A DNA stretch of 64,000 bases, taken from the NCBI RefSeq assembly GCF_001623875.1, contig NZ_LWAE01000008.1, positions 224,724 through 288,723 on the forward strand, read 5' to 3'. The position numbers were made by a program, and so were the translations under genes. Origin of the DNA: Clostridium magnum DSM 2767. Its GTDB lineage: Bacteria > Bacillota > Clostridia > Clostridiales > Clostridiaceae. Below the pieces are notes generated by a model. It ran no database searches. It saw only the letters and a list, made by a program, of their open reading frames with translations, and was not told the DNA's origin. Shown one piece after another: positions 8,460 through 17,575 of the stretch. How positions within the stretch are numbered: the first letter of the stretch is position 1; the number at the start of each line of letters is the position of its first letter.

Positions 8460-8705
8460 ATGCGTATAATTTTAGTGCTATTTGTGGTAAATCATATACT
8501 GAAATAGCATATATTTTTGCTTATATTTAAGAATTTTTAGTAGCGTAACAAAAAAAGCATAACTAATAAAAAATGAGATATACTAGGAATGTCTTCATAT
8601 TTATATTAGGTTTCTACATTTTTCTTCAATATATTGCTATAATATTGTTTTTATTCCAGTATTACTATACAATATTTTTAAGAAATAATATAGGGGGGCG
8701 AGTAA
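8460..8705 (+). promoter_or_regulatory. Leader region of the KimA-like gene, no riboswitch seen
   Basis: 246 bp of AT-rich sequence with a plausible TATAAT near 8637-8642 (TGCTATAATATTG). KimA/YdaO genes in Bacillus carry a c-di-AMP (ydaO) riboswitch, but I could not find its conserved blocks here. Nothing else recognisable. Confidence 0.4.
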
Positions 8706-10571
8706 GTGAGTAAGAAATTTTCAGATGTTTTACTTGGAGAACCTTTGGCTAATGAGCAAGGTAGTCATGAAAAGTATAATATTCCTTTTGGGCTTGCGAT
8801 TATGGCCAGTGATGCGATATCCTCTGTGGCCTATGCTGCTCAGGAAATTCTTTTTGTTTTAATAGTTCTAGGCCCATTGGCATATCAATGGTTAACATGG
8901 ACTTCTTTTATGATTATAGGATTATTAATTATATTAACAATCTCCTATATTCAAATTATTAGAGCTTATCCACAGGGAGGAGGAGCCTATAAGGTAGCAA
9001 AGGAAAATTTAGGTACTAGGGCTGGTTTGGCCGCTGGTGCAGGATTAATAATCAGTTACATACTTACAGTTGCAGTTAGCGCTAGTGCTGGTGCAGATGC
9101 AATTACTTCTGCATTTACCAATTTAACAAGATATAAAGTTATCTTCGTTTTGATTATAATCATAGTTTTGACTATTTTAAATTTAAGAGGCATAAGTGAA
9201 TCTTCAAAAATTTTTGCTATACCTACTTATATTTTTATTTTCAGTATGATTTTTATGATTCTTTATGGTTTGTTTAAGTATTTTGTACTAAATATTCATC
9301 CGAAGCCTATGTATTCTATTCCCACAAAGGCTGCTGAAAGTTTGTCAATAGTTCTTATTTTGAGAGCTTTTTCCTCTGGATGTTCTGCATTAACTGGTGT
9401 AGAAGCAGTAAGTAATTCTGTTCCGAATTTTGAGGAACCAAGTCAAAAAAGTGCAAAGACTGTTATGATATTATTAGCAGCTTTAATATTTTTCATATTT
9501 GGTGGTACTTCAGTACTTGCTATATTCTATACAGCTGTTCCCATTGCAAATGGCCCTACTGTTGTTTCACAAATTGCATTTGGTATTTTCAATAAGGGAA
9601 TAATGTATTATATAATACAGTTTAGTACTGCTGTAATTTTGCTTATGGCATGCAATACAGCGTATACAGGTTTCCCAATGCTTATGTACATAGTGGGAAA
9701 GGATGGTTTTGCTCCTAGACAATTTACTATAAGAGGTAAACGACTCAGCTTTTCCTTTGGAATCGTTGCTTTATCATTTATAGCTTGTGTTTTAGTTATT
9801 GTATTCAAAGCAGATACCCATAGGTTGATACCGCTATACGCAATTGGCGTATTTATATCCTTTACCTTAGGTCAGTTTGGTATGGTAAATCATTGGAGAA
9901 AAGAAGGAGAACAGGGTTGGGTAAAGCGTGCTATTATTAATGGCGTAGGTGCTTTGGTAACTTTAATAACAACAATAATAATTTTAGTAGAGAAATTTAG
10001 TGAAGGCGCCTTTATAGTTGCGATTTTAATTCCAATCATAATCTTAATACAGGTGAAAATTAAAAATCACTATGATAAAGTTGCTTGTAGTTTAAGTATT
10101 AGTCAACTAAATTTAAAGAAGGTAGATTTGAGAAGAAAGTACACTCATATCGTAGTAGTTCCAATTGCCAGCTTAAACAAAGCTACTATAGGCGCTCTTC
10201 AATATGCCCAGAGTATAAGTGATAATGTTATTGCTCTTAATATTTCAACAGATATGGAAGCAATGGAGAAATTAAAAAATAGATGGAATGAATTAGATAC
10301 AGATATTCTACTTGTTGCAAAATACTCACCTTTTAGAGCTGTGGTTACTCCTCTGCTAAAATATATCGTACAAATTTCAGATGCAGCAGGGGAAAATGAA
10401 AAAGTAACAGTAATTGTACCAGAGTTTGTTACTCATGAACATTGGGGAGAGGTTTTGCATAACCACACAAGTTTCTTTATTCGAGAAACTTTACTTAGAA
10501 ATAATAATATAATCGTATCTACCTTTCCTTATCATTTAGCAGACGAAGATGTTTGTGAATCAAAGAAATAA
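8706..10571 (+). CDS. APC-superfamily permease, KimA/YdaO-like
   Basis: 621 residues, close to the length of B. subtilis KimA (YdaO). About 12 membrane helices span roughly residues 25-460, beginning with FGLAIMASDAISSVAYAAQE and containing AYPQGGGAYKVAKENLG, both typical of this APC subgroup. The C-terminal 140 residues are a soluble alpha/beta domain. KimA is a proton-coupled potassium importer (family knowledge); generic annotation would be amino acid permease. The start is a GTG with AGGGGGGCGAG upstream. It is monocistronic between two terminators. Potassium transport is the best guess from overall likeness, not from identified ion-binding residues. Confidence 0.8.
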   Translation: MSKKFSDVLLGEPLANEQGSHEKYNIPFGLAIMASDAISSVAYAAQEILFVLIVLGPLAYQWLTWTSFMIIGLLIILTISYIQIIRAYPQGGGAYKVAKENLGTRAGLAAGAGLIISYILTVAVSASAGADAITSAFTNLTRYKVIFVLIIIIVLTILNLRGISESSKIFAIPTYIFIFSMIFMILYGLFKYFVLNIHPKPMYSIPTKAAESLSIVLILRAFSSGCSALTGVEAVSNSVPNFEEPSQKSAKTVMILLAALIFFIFGGTSVLAIFYTAVPIANGPTVVSQIAFGIFNKGIMYYIIQFSTAVILLMACNTAYTGFPMLMYIVGKDGFAPRQFTIRGKRLSFSFGIVALSFIACVLVIVFKADTHRLIPLYAIGVFISFTLGQFGMVNHWRKEGEQGWVKRAIINGVGALVTLITTIIILVEKFSEGAFIVAILIPIIILIQVKIKNHYDKVACSLSISQLNLKKVDLRRKYTHIVVVPIASLNKATIGALQYAQSISDNVIALNISTDMEAMEKLKNRWNELDTDILLVAKYSPFRAVVTPLLKYIVQISDAAGENEKVTVIVPEFVTHEHWGEVLHNHTSFFIRETLLRNNNIIVSTFPYHLADEDVCESKK

Positions 10572-10598
10572 TTTATTAATTATGTATAATAAAGTAAT

Positions 10599-10645
10599 TA
10601 ACGTGCTGTATTAGTTATTATAACTAAAATACAGCACGTTTTTTG
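10599..10645 (+). terminator. Intrinsic terminator
   Basis: 13-bp stem AACGTGCTGTATT / AATACAGCACGTT plus a T run, 28 bp after the permease stop codon. Confidence 0.9.
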
Positions 10646-10776
10646 TTGAGCATGTAAAATTGATAAAAGAAAGGACGGAACTACATGAAAGCCTCCAAAA
10701 AGTTAAACCATGTCTATAAAAAGTGCAACAAATAACGAATTTATTAGTAATATAAAGTATGATATAAGAATAAATT

Positions 10777-10950
10777 TATCCGATGACTACCCGCTCGCAA
10801 CGTACGCTTCTCAAAGCGTACGTTGCGAGCGGCTACATCTCTGGATTCGTTCAACTAAGAATCAGGTGGGGGTTAAATGCCTAAATGGCATTTAACGGGC
10901 AAAGCTCCGGGTCGTAGACGAAATCCCATCTGATTCAAGTTTTCACTTCA
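10777..10950 (-). repeat. Dispersed modular hairpin repeat, copy R4
   Basis: 174 bp, minus orientation. Hairpin 1 has the nested cassette. Hairpin 2 is replaced by a perfect palindrome: CCGCTCGCAACGTACGCTT, loop CTCA, then AAGCGTACGTTGCGAGCGG. The stem bases differ completely from other copies yet pair fully, so structure rather than sequence is kept. The rest of the gap 10646-11002 holds no gene that I can support. Confidence 0.93.
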
Positions 10951-11002
10951 TAGCTTTGGAGTAGGGTATTGTGCTAATAATTCAGAAAGGAGTGTAAAGT
11001 TA

Positions 11003-11722
11003 GTGGAAAATTATATTATTTTATTAGTACTCTTTACAGTTTACTCTTTTTTAGGATGGGTACTAGAAACAACTTTTGCAAGCATAAATGCAGGAAAGTT
11101 TATAAATAGGGGGTTTTTAACCGGTTCCTTCTGTCCTATATATGGCTTGGGAGCTATTCTTATTATTAAAGCATCCTCAGGAATAGATATTTATATTGAA
11201 TATTATTATACAGGAGTACTGATAAGTGTGTTATTTTCTATTATTTTAGTCACTGCTCTGGAATATATAACAGGATTTATTCTAGAAAGACTTTTTAATT
11301 GTAAGTGGTGGGACTATAGTGATAACCATGCAAATATTAAGGGGTATGTCTGCTTCAAATATTCACTTTTATGGGGAGTGCTTGCATTTTTTTTAGTTCA
11401 GATGGTCCATCCATTGATTTTAAAAATAGTTTTAAATATTCCATTTAGAATAAAGATTTATTATGCAATAATTCTCGGAATCTATTTCATTGGAGATACC
11501 ATAAGGTCTGTAACCGATGCATTAAACCTAAGGAATGTAATTATCAATTATTCTAATTTTTCTGTAAAGATGTATTGTGAAAAAATACTGCAATATAAAA
11601 GATTTTTTATAGCATTTCCTCGTTTACTGTTTTTAAATGCAGGGGTAATAAACAGAGATATAAGGAGAATACTAAATGGCAAAATTGATAAAATTAAAAT
11701 TGTGGTCAAAAACAAATTTTAA
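11003..11722 (+). CDS. CmpB-type (putative ABC-transporter type IV) membrane protein
   Basis: 239 residues with about six hydrophobic helices. The N-terminal FTVYSFLGWVLETTF, then GFLTGSFCPIYGLGA and the KWWDYS motif are the signature of the family annotated as putative ABC-transporter type IV (CmpB). Members are common in Clostridia; the function is not known. GTG start with AGAAAGGAGTG upstream. It is followed by a terminator at 11773, so it is transcribed alone. No ATPase partner is nearby, which argues against a simple ABC-transporter role. Confidence 0.8.
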   Translation: MENYIILLVLFTVYSFLGWVLETTFASINAGKFINRGFLTGSFCPIYGLGAILIIKASSGIDIYIEYYYTGVLISVLFSIILVTALEYITGFILERLFNCKWWDYSDNHANIKGYVCFKYSLLWGVLAFFLVQMVHPLILKIVLNIPFRIKIYYAIILGIYFIGDTIRSVTDALNLRNVIINYSNFSVKMYCEKILQYKRFFIAFPRLLFLNAGVINRDIRRILNGKIDKIKIVVKNKF

Positions 11723-11772
11723 ATATGAAAATGAGTATGGAAAAAGATATTTTTCTTAGAGAAAAGGAGAAT

Positions 11773-11814
11773 GCTATGTGTTTAGATACAATTGCCAACA
11801 CATAGCGTTTTTTT
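11773..11814 (+). terminator. Intrinsic terminator
   Basis: GCTATGTGTT / AACACATAGC stem with a seven-T run. Confidence 0.9.
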
Positions 11815-11851
11815 GATAACTTTATCTAAATACGCAATTAGTTTAATAAGA

Positions 11852-12229
11852 TTAATGTGACAGAGCTTTATATATATTAGCATACTCAATATCTAATCTA
11901 GCTAACACATTCTTTATTTCCTCTATTTTATCATTTACTACATTAACATTCCAAGTATCCAGCGTAGTTCTAGCATTAAGTAGTTCTTCTACATCGCTTT
12001 CAGAAACTATCCTATGTAGTTCTATTAAATTGTTTTCTTGATCCCTCTCTGGTAATAATTTATTCAATTTTTTTATGTAGTCCATCCTCGCTTTAAATGC
12101 TCCTATACCAGTATGATAAACAGCAAGTCTACTCCTATATATTGTATTGTACTGTATAGCTTTAAATAAAAGTAAGCAAAGAAAGGTGGCTAGTAAAATT
12201 ACATATATTTTTTTCCGATTTCTTATCAT
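11852..12229 (-). CDS. Small membrane-anchored protein of unknown function
   Basis: 125 residues. A short basic N-terminus (MIRNRKK) precedes one hydrophobic helix (about 8-26), then about 95 polar, helical residues predicted to face outward. I do not recognise a family. The ribosome site is GAAGGGAAAGAT. It lies beside the ger relic (12363-12732) on the same strand, 133 bp downstream, so it might once have been part of that operon, but nothing in its sequence links it to germination. Confidence 0.6.
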   Translation of the reverse strand: MIRNRKKIYVILLATFLCLLLFKAIQYNTIYRSRLAVYHTGIGAFKARMDYIKKLNKLLPERDQENNLIELHRIVSESDVEELLNARTTLDTWNVNVVNDKIEEIKNVLARLDIEYANIYKALSH

Positions 12230-12362
12230 TTATCTTTCCCTTCAATTTTACTTTTAATTTATAATAGCTCTTTCATATTATAAAACTCTAGCTAAGTTTA
12301 CTACAAATTCAGTATGTATGTCCTGCAATAATGTGGAAATTACAGTGAATTTTTTGTAAAAC

Positions 12363-12732
12363 TTATGGATTATTTACTGCTCCGTAAAAATCAAAGCTGA
12401 TCTTCGTATCAACATTAAAAGAAGCATATTTATATTCATCTTTCCACTTAACAGAGTTCCAGTGATTATTATGCTTTGATATCACTATTTCACTACAAGG
12501 CAGATTGTGGATATTGTTTTCATTAGATAATTGTTCGAGAGACATGCTAGACAGTGGACCAATGAAATCTCTCTGAACAATGTCAAGATTACTAAGCCCA
12601 CTAATAAACAAAAAGAAAGCTTCATATTGATTGTCAATATATATATATATTCTTACGAACAATGTCAGGGCAATCTGTAAGTGCTTGATCTATAGAGTTC
12701 ATAGTAATATTAGTAGGCATTTTCGTATCCAT
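12363..12732 (-). pseudogene. Relic of a ger operon: GerA head joined to a possible GerC tail
   Basis: From ATG 12732 (ribosome site GAGGTG) the frame reads MDTKMPTNITMNSIDQ...DCPDIVRKNIYIY and then meets TGA. The next frame continues DNQYEAFFLFISGLSNLDIV and QRDFIGPL, which match the GerA N-terminal domain (compare AFIIYIDGMVDRNIVNRDI in the intact GerA of this window). The frame change lies in an (AT)7 tract at 12637-12650; one extra unit would restore a single 123-codon frame. The last part (NNHWNSVKWKDEY ... NVDTKISFDFYG) loosely resembles the GerC C-terminus (EWEKYNWLSHYPETKVNVNV). I infer a germinant receptor operon collapsed by a large deletion; the GerC part is less certain. Confidence 0.55.
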
Positions 12733-12890
12733 TATAATCACCTCGTGAGCATTATTCCCATTTTCATTATTAAAAATGCAATATTTAAACGGTGAGTCTT
12801 TCAATAAAAATATAAAAGACTTTTAGTATGATAAGGCTAGTATTATGCACATAATAAAAAGGAATTATCTATACGCAAGAGGAGGAGACT

Positions 12891-14075
12891 ATGTGTAGAA
12901 ACGCTAAAATACTATTGACTATGAGTGCCTTATTTACCTTTGCTATAGGGCTTTCTGGAATTTTTGTGAATGTGTTCATTTGGAAAGAAACTAATAGTTT
13001 TATTGTTATAGCAATATATAATTTAGTTAATTATATATTTGTTCCAATAACATTTATTTTAGCAGGGATACTTGCGAAGAGGAAAAATGGAATAGGATCG
13101 CTGAGAATAGGGTTGCTAATATATGCTTTGTTTTATGCACTAATACTATTAATAGGCAGCAGAGAAATAGCCTACATTTGTTTTCTTGGAGTTGTGCATG
13201 GAATGGCAACAGGATTTTACTGGCTTGCCTTCAATACCTTAAGCTTTGATTTTACAGATATAAGTAATAGAGATACCTTTAATGGTTTTAATGGAAGTTT
13301 TTCAGGGATAACAGCAGCTGTTGCACCAGTAATCTCTGCTTATATAATTAGCAGGTTTAGTGGAATAAGCGGATATAGAGTAGTCTTTCTTATGACCCTT
13401 GCAATATTTTTGCTTTTAAGTTTAATAAGCATAGTTCTAAGATGTGAAAATTGCTCCAGCAAAATTGATTTTAAAAGGGTATTTTCAAGTAATTGCAAAG
13501 AGTGGGGCATTATTAGGAAAGCTGTGATTTTCTGGGGTTTTAGAGATGTGATAATAGTTTTTTTAGTAAATATATTGATTATTGAAACTACTAAAAGTGA
13601 ACTTTCTTTAGGTAAATTTGCTTTGATTGCTTCACTAATATCCTCAGCATCCTATATGTTGGTACAAAAAATAATTAAACCATCTCGTAGAATACTTTCT
13701 ATATCTATTGGAACAATAGGTTCGTTTTTGGCTATTTGTGCATTAGTAATAAAAATATCACATAATACGCTCTTTACCTATATAACTATGGATGCATTTT
13801 TTCTTCCGTTTTTTACAATACAGTTATCTTCTTCTACTTTCAATGTTATAAACAGAGCCCATGAAGAGAACATGAGAATAGAATATATGATTAATAAAGA
13901 CTTAATGCTTAATAGTGGAAGAGTAATAAGTCTAATTATATTAATTACATTGTTAACAGTTTTTAAAAATCCTTCAATATTAAAGTTCTACTTAGTATTT
14001 ATAGGATTGGCACCTATAGTGTCTGGATACTTTCTTAGAAAGCTTAAAACAGTTCTAGAGGGAAGTTGTGAGTAG
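12891..14075 (+). CDS. MFS transporter
   Basis: 394 residues with about 12 hydrophobic helices and the length of a typical major facilitator. The first helix pair (LTMSALFTFAIGLSGIFVNVF) and the loop LAGILAKRKNGIGSLRIG after helix 2 fit an MFS N-terminal half. No substrate-defining motif is visible. Ribosome site GAGGAGGAGACT is 4 bp before the ATG. It stands alone, with a promoter-like stretch before it and the chemoreceptor gene after it. Substrate unknown. Confidence 0.8.
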   Translation: MCRNAKILLTMSALFTFAIGLSGIFVNVFIWKETNSFIVIAIYNLVNYIFVPITFILAGILAKRKNGIGSLRIGLLIYALFYALILLIGSREIAYICFLGVVHGMATGFYWLAFNTLSFDFTDISNRDTFNGFNGSFSGITAAVAPVISAYIISRFSGISGYRVVFLMTLAIFLLLSLISIVLRCENCSSKIDFKRVFSSNCKEWGIIRKAVIFWGFRDVIIVFLVNILIIETTKSELSLGKFALIASLISSASYMLVQKIIKPSRRILSISIGTIGSFLAICALVIKISHNTLFTYITMDAFFLPFFTIQLSSSTFNVINRAHEENMRIEYMINKDLMLNSGRVISLIILITLLTVFKNPSILKFYLVFIGLAPIVSGYFLRKLKTVLEGSCE

Positions 14076-14300
14076 ATATCTATTTAGAAATAATTAAGAA
14101 AAAGTTTATAGTTTATCTCTATAATCTCTTGTATAATGTATATAGTATTTAAATTTAAAAATAAGTATGGAGGCATTATTAATAAAAAACAGCTTTTTTA
14201 AAATCAAGCAATTCTATTAATAGAGATTTATCTTTGTATGTCGGTAAATCGAGTTTATATCATGATAATTTTAAATGTTTATATAGAAAGGAAGTATCCA

Positions 14301-15998
14301 ATGAATAAAATCCTAAAGAGATTAAAGATATCTACAATAATAATATCTATGGCAATTTTAGCCATTATTTTTTCATCAGCAATAGGTTGTCTAGGCTATT
14401 TTAATATGAAAAAAGTTAATGATAACTCAAAGGATATGTATCACAATATAACTATGCCAATATCTTATATAGGATCAATGAGAGCAGACCTTTTGAGTAT
14501 TAGAATTTATATTAATAAATCAATTATTAGCTATAGTAGTGACAATGATGCTAAAATTAATGAACTAGATAGTAGCATTAAAAAATCATTAAAAAGCTAT
14601 TTAGCTACTGAATTAGACCGTGCTGAAAAAGAAGGACTTGATAAGTTTCAAAAAGACTATGATGATTATATGAATTTGTGGAAGAAATATCAAACTTTGT
14701 TGGCAAAAGGTGAAAAAACTTCTCCTGAAGATGCAAAAAGCTTTGAGACTATAGGTGAATCTATTGAAACTACACTTAAAGAGTTGAAAGATTACAATGT
14801 TGATTGGGCTGCAAACACTGATTCACAAAATGATACTATTTATGACAGTAGTGAAAGAACATTTATTATTATGAACTTATCGGTAATAATAACATTCTCA
14901 TTAATTTCAGTTTTAATAATTTTATTTATTAGGCGTTCCTCAAAAGAAATCATTGATTATCTAACAAAGATTTCAACAGGGGACTTCACTGAGAAGATAG
15001 AAGTGGATTCAAAAAGTGAATTTGGAATTATGAAAGCTTCTTTATCTAAAACAATAGAAAATATTTCCTTGTTGATAAAAAATATCCATGAAAAATCTAA
15101 AACTATTGAAGAAAAAACTGTTTCCTTATCGGCGGTGTCTGAAGAAATGGCTAGCTCTTCAGACAATGTTTCCGCAGCAATACAGCAGACTTCTGTTGGT
15201 GTAGTATCTCAAGCTGATGATTTGGTAAATATCACAAATGTATTAAATAAATTTAGCTCAGAACTTGGTACTATGGTTAAATCTATAGAGGACATACATT
15301 CTAATTCTAATGGTATAAGCTCCATGGCCAAGGAAAATCATAGAGGTTTACAGGCTCTTGTAGAGTCAGTAACTAGAATAAATAGTTCTTTTGAAGATTT
15401 TGCTGTAAAAATCTCACGGATGGGTCAAAATATCACTGAAATAAATCAAATAACAAATGTTATAAATGGTATTGCAGAGCAGACTAATCTACTAGCATTA
15501 AATGCAGCTATTGAGGCTGCAAGAGCTGGGGAGTCAGGAAGAGGCTTTTCTGTAGTTGCTGAAGAGATTAGAAAGCTTGCAGAAGAGTCAAAGGTTTCCT
15601 CTAAGAATATAACTAATCTCATATCTAGCATATCACAGGAATCTAGTGATATGTTGAAAAGCACAGATGTTATGAGTGGGGAATTGGATAGTCAGGTTAC
15701 TGTTATAAATACTTCTATAGAATCCTTTAAAAAGATTATAGATGCAGTGGAAAAGGTCATTCCTAAAATACAAATTATTAATTTATCTTCATCAAATATT
15801 AATAATGATAAAGATGTTATTTTGCAGAAAATTCATAATTCATCCTCTATAGCAGAGGAAGTGTCTGCCTCAACAGAAGAAATCGCTGCTTCTACTGAGG
15901 AAATAAATGCATCTTCACAAGAAGTAGCTAATGCAGCGCATTCTCTTAATATTTTAACTGAAGAAATGATTGGTGAAGTTAGTAAATTCAAGCTATAA
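14301..15998 (+). CDS. Methyl-accepting chemotaxis protein with 4HB-like sensor
   Basis: 565 residues from ATG 14301, preferred because GAAAGGAAG lies just upstream. Membrane helix at about 13-35, a periplasmic-type helical region of about 150 residues (four-helix-bundle length), a second helix at about 192-214, HAMP, then the signalling domain. The hairpin tip EQTNLLALNAAIEAARAGE is the CheA/CheW-binding signature and is intact. The C-terminal part has the repeated EEVSASTEEIAASTEEINAS adaptation region. Ligand unknown. It is transcribed alone and ended by the hairpin at 16017. Confidence 0.9.
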   Translation: MNKILKRLKISTIIISMAILAIIFSSAIGCLGYFNMKKVNDNSKDMYHNITMPISYIGSMRADLLSIRIYINKSIISYSSDNDAKINELDSSIKKSLKSYLATELDRAEKEGLDKFQKDYDDYMNLWKKYQTLLAKGEKTSPEDAKSFETIGESIETTLKELKDYNVDWAANTDSQNDTIYDSSERTFIIMNLSVIITFSLISVLIILFIRRSSKEIIDYLTKISTGDFTEKIEVDSKSEFGIMKASLSKTIENISLLIKNIHEKSKTIEEKTVSLSAVSEEMASSSDNVSAAIQQTSVGVVSQADDLVNITNVLNKFSSELGTMVKSIEDIHSNSNGISSMAKENHRGLQALVESVTRINSSFEDFAVKISRMGQNITEINQITNVINGIAEQTNLLALNAAIEAARAGESGRGFSVVAEEIRKLAEESKVSSKNITNLISSISQESSDMLKSTDVMSGELDSQVTVINTSIESFKKIIDAVEKVIPKIQIINLSSSNINNDKDVILQKIHNSSSIAEEVSASTEEIAASTEEINASSQEVANAAHSLNILTEEMIGEVSKFKL

Positions 15999-16016
15999 TT
16001 ATTCAAACCTAAATAA

Positions 16017-16047
16017 AGCTGTATGACTGTTGTCATACAGCTTTTGT
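16017..16047. terminator. Intrinsic terminator
   Basis: 11-bp stem AGCTGTATGAC / GTCATACAGCT followed by TTTTG, 18 bp after the chemoreceptor stop. Confidence 0.8.
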
Positions 16048-16113
16048 GTAACTAAAGACTATTTTTACAGTTTAAGTTAGCAGTAAGGTCCATGACATAA
16101 TAACTGTAATTTT

Positions 16114-16296
16114 CTACATTTTAATATATAAATCTACAATAGGAACTATAATTCCCATAAAGGTTATTAAAAGAACTCCAAAGGCTGCCAGCCTATTATT
16201 TTCTCTTTTCCATAAGTAAATTCCATAGGTAAAACTATAATAATTAGCAGTAATAATAATTAAAGATAATAAAATCTTCAAAAAGCTCACCTCCAA
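16114..16296 (-). CDS. Small two-helix membrane protein (CLC_0170-like) of the ger operon
   Basis: 60 residues with two membrane helices (about 4-24 and 35-57) joined by a basic turn WKRENNR. It begins 1 bp after the gerC stop region with GGAGGTGAGC as ribosome site, so it is the last gene of the germination operon. Small proteins of this kind (CLC_0170 family) recur beside clostridial ger genes. The role is unknown; an accessory subunit of the receptor, comparable to the small GerD/GerX-type additions in bacilli, is only a guess. Confidence 0.75.
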   Translation of the reverse strand: MEVSFLKILLSLIIITANYYSFTYGIYLWKRENNRLAAFGVLLITFMGIIVPIVDLYIKM

Positions 16297-16297
16297 A

Positions 16298-17575
16298 CTA
16301 TTTAGCCTCAGGACTTTCCATAATAGGACTAGATTCGAGCATAAGGCCAGTTCGTCTTACGTTAACTTCAACATTTACGTTAACTTTTGTCTCAGGGTAG
16401 TGAGAAAGCCAGTTGTACTTTTCCCATTCTTGTATAGTTGGGAAATAGCCTGCAAACTTTTTTCCAAATTCAAAGATATCTGTCTTAAATTCTTTTTTTG
16501 TTTTTTCGATGGTTTTCTCTACTCCTTTTTTTATCTCCTGTTCAAGCTGCTTATTTAAATCTTCAACAAGCTTTGAACTTTCATAGTTAATTCTGCTGTG
16601 AATTGCTCCAATATCAGCTTCGATATTTAGGTCTATGTCAATAACTGGCATAGAATTATCAAACCAACCTTTAATTTTAGTAGGTCTTCCGTTTCGGATA
16701 CTTACGATTATTCCGTCACCAGGGGACCTTTTATCTTCAATTGTCATAATACATTTTCTAAATTTACCCTGTAACATTAACATATATCTTGTCTCATAGG
16801 GATTGAGACTTCCAACCATTTTGTCTCCGTTGAATACGGCAGTTCCTACAAATTCTCGCTTAGCAGGACCACGTCTTGGCAATTCTCCTGGTTTCAGCTC
16901 TCTCTGTGTAGCTAAAGGAGCTTCTCGTTTTCCACCTTCTGTTTTTAGCTCTTGCAAATCGTTTATACCGGCATGAATTGCAGTAGCATTGCCATAAGTA
17001 GATATAATATCTTTATAAAAGTCATGAAAATTTGATGGAGGAAAAAAACTATTGTTTTTAGTTTGTGCCATCATCAGTTCTATGGCTTTTGTAATACTTG
17101 GTCCTATAGTTGTTTTATTCTCTTGTAAAAAGCCTTCAGCTGTTCCCTTAGTAACTACAACAAACATAGTTCTTCTGGCTTCTCTAAATCTTGAGAGGGG
17201 AGCAAGAAAATCACCTATTCCTTCCTTGGCAAAGTCCTCTGAAACTACAAGCATCTTTGTATGAATCAATGATACACGACGGGATATTGCCATATTCAAT
17301 AAATCTATAGCTTCAAGAAGGGAAGGAGCTTCCACAGAGTGTACGGTACTAGTGTCTTCTCCAGAGCCTGTGGCACCACCTTCTCCACCTCTTATTGATC
17401 TGTATTTTGGATATTGTATTGTTACTATTACCTTGTTATTAACACCTTTATCCAGTCCAATTACTATAGCATATATATTGTCGTCAACTTCAGATGAATC
17501 CCTGCATCCTGTTAGCAGAAGACTTAGCAGTGTTACAATTATAATAAAAACAGAGTACCTTTTAAACATTGCCAC
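16298..17575 (-). CDS. gerC: Ger(x)C-family spore germination lipoprotein
   Basis: 425 residues. N-terminal lipoprotein signal with lipobox LLTG-C, modified Cys24. It contains the usual Ger(x)C domains, including EAIDLLNMAISRRVSLIHTK and the C-terminal helical segment followed by KVNVNVEVNVRRTGL. The C subunit is attached to the outer face of the inner spore membrane as part of the germinant receptor. It overlaps the preceding gerB by 14 bp. The glycine-rich SIRGGEGGATGSGED stretch near residues 58-72 is probably a flexible loop. The cognate germinant cannot be predicted. Confidence 0.93.
   Translation of the reverse strand: MAMFKRYSVFIIIVTLLSLLLTGCRDSSEVDDNIYAIVIGLDKGVNNKVIVTIQYPKYRSIRGGEGGATGSGEDTSTVHSVEAPSLLEAIDLLNMAISRRVSLIHTKMLVVSEDFAKEGIGDFLAPLSRFREARRTMFVVVTKGTAEGFLQENKTTIGPSITKAIELMMAQTKNNSFFPPSNFHDFYKDIISTYGNATAIHAGINDLQELKTEGGKREAPLATQRELKPGELPRRGPAKREFVGTAVFNGDKMVGSLNPYETRYMLMLQGKFRKCIMTIEDKRSPGDGIIVSIRNGRPTKIKGWFDNSMPVIDIDLNIEADIGAIHSRINYESSKLVEDLNKQLEQEIKKGVEKTIEKTKKEFKTDIFEFGKKFAGYFPTIQEWEKYNWLSHYPETKVNVNVEVNVRRTGLMLESSPIMESPEAK

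Noticed and set aside
8460..8705. Possible c-di-AMP (ydaO) riboswitch before the KimA-like gene
   Set aside because: Expected from the family, but the conserved aptamer blocks were not found.
10710..10895. 61-codon frame across repeat R4
   Set aside because: Most of it is the repeat's hairpin sequence and there is no ribosome site.
14957..15166. Minus-strand open frames inside chemoreceptor, aco and stator genes
   Set aside because: They are antisense shadows of well-supported genes and have no ribosome sites or family likeness.
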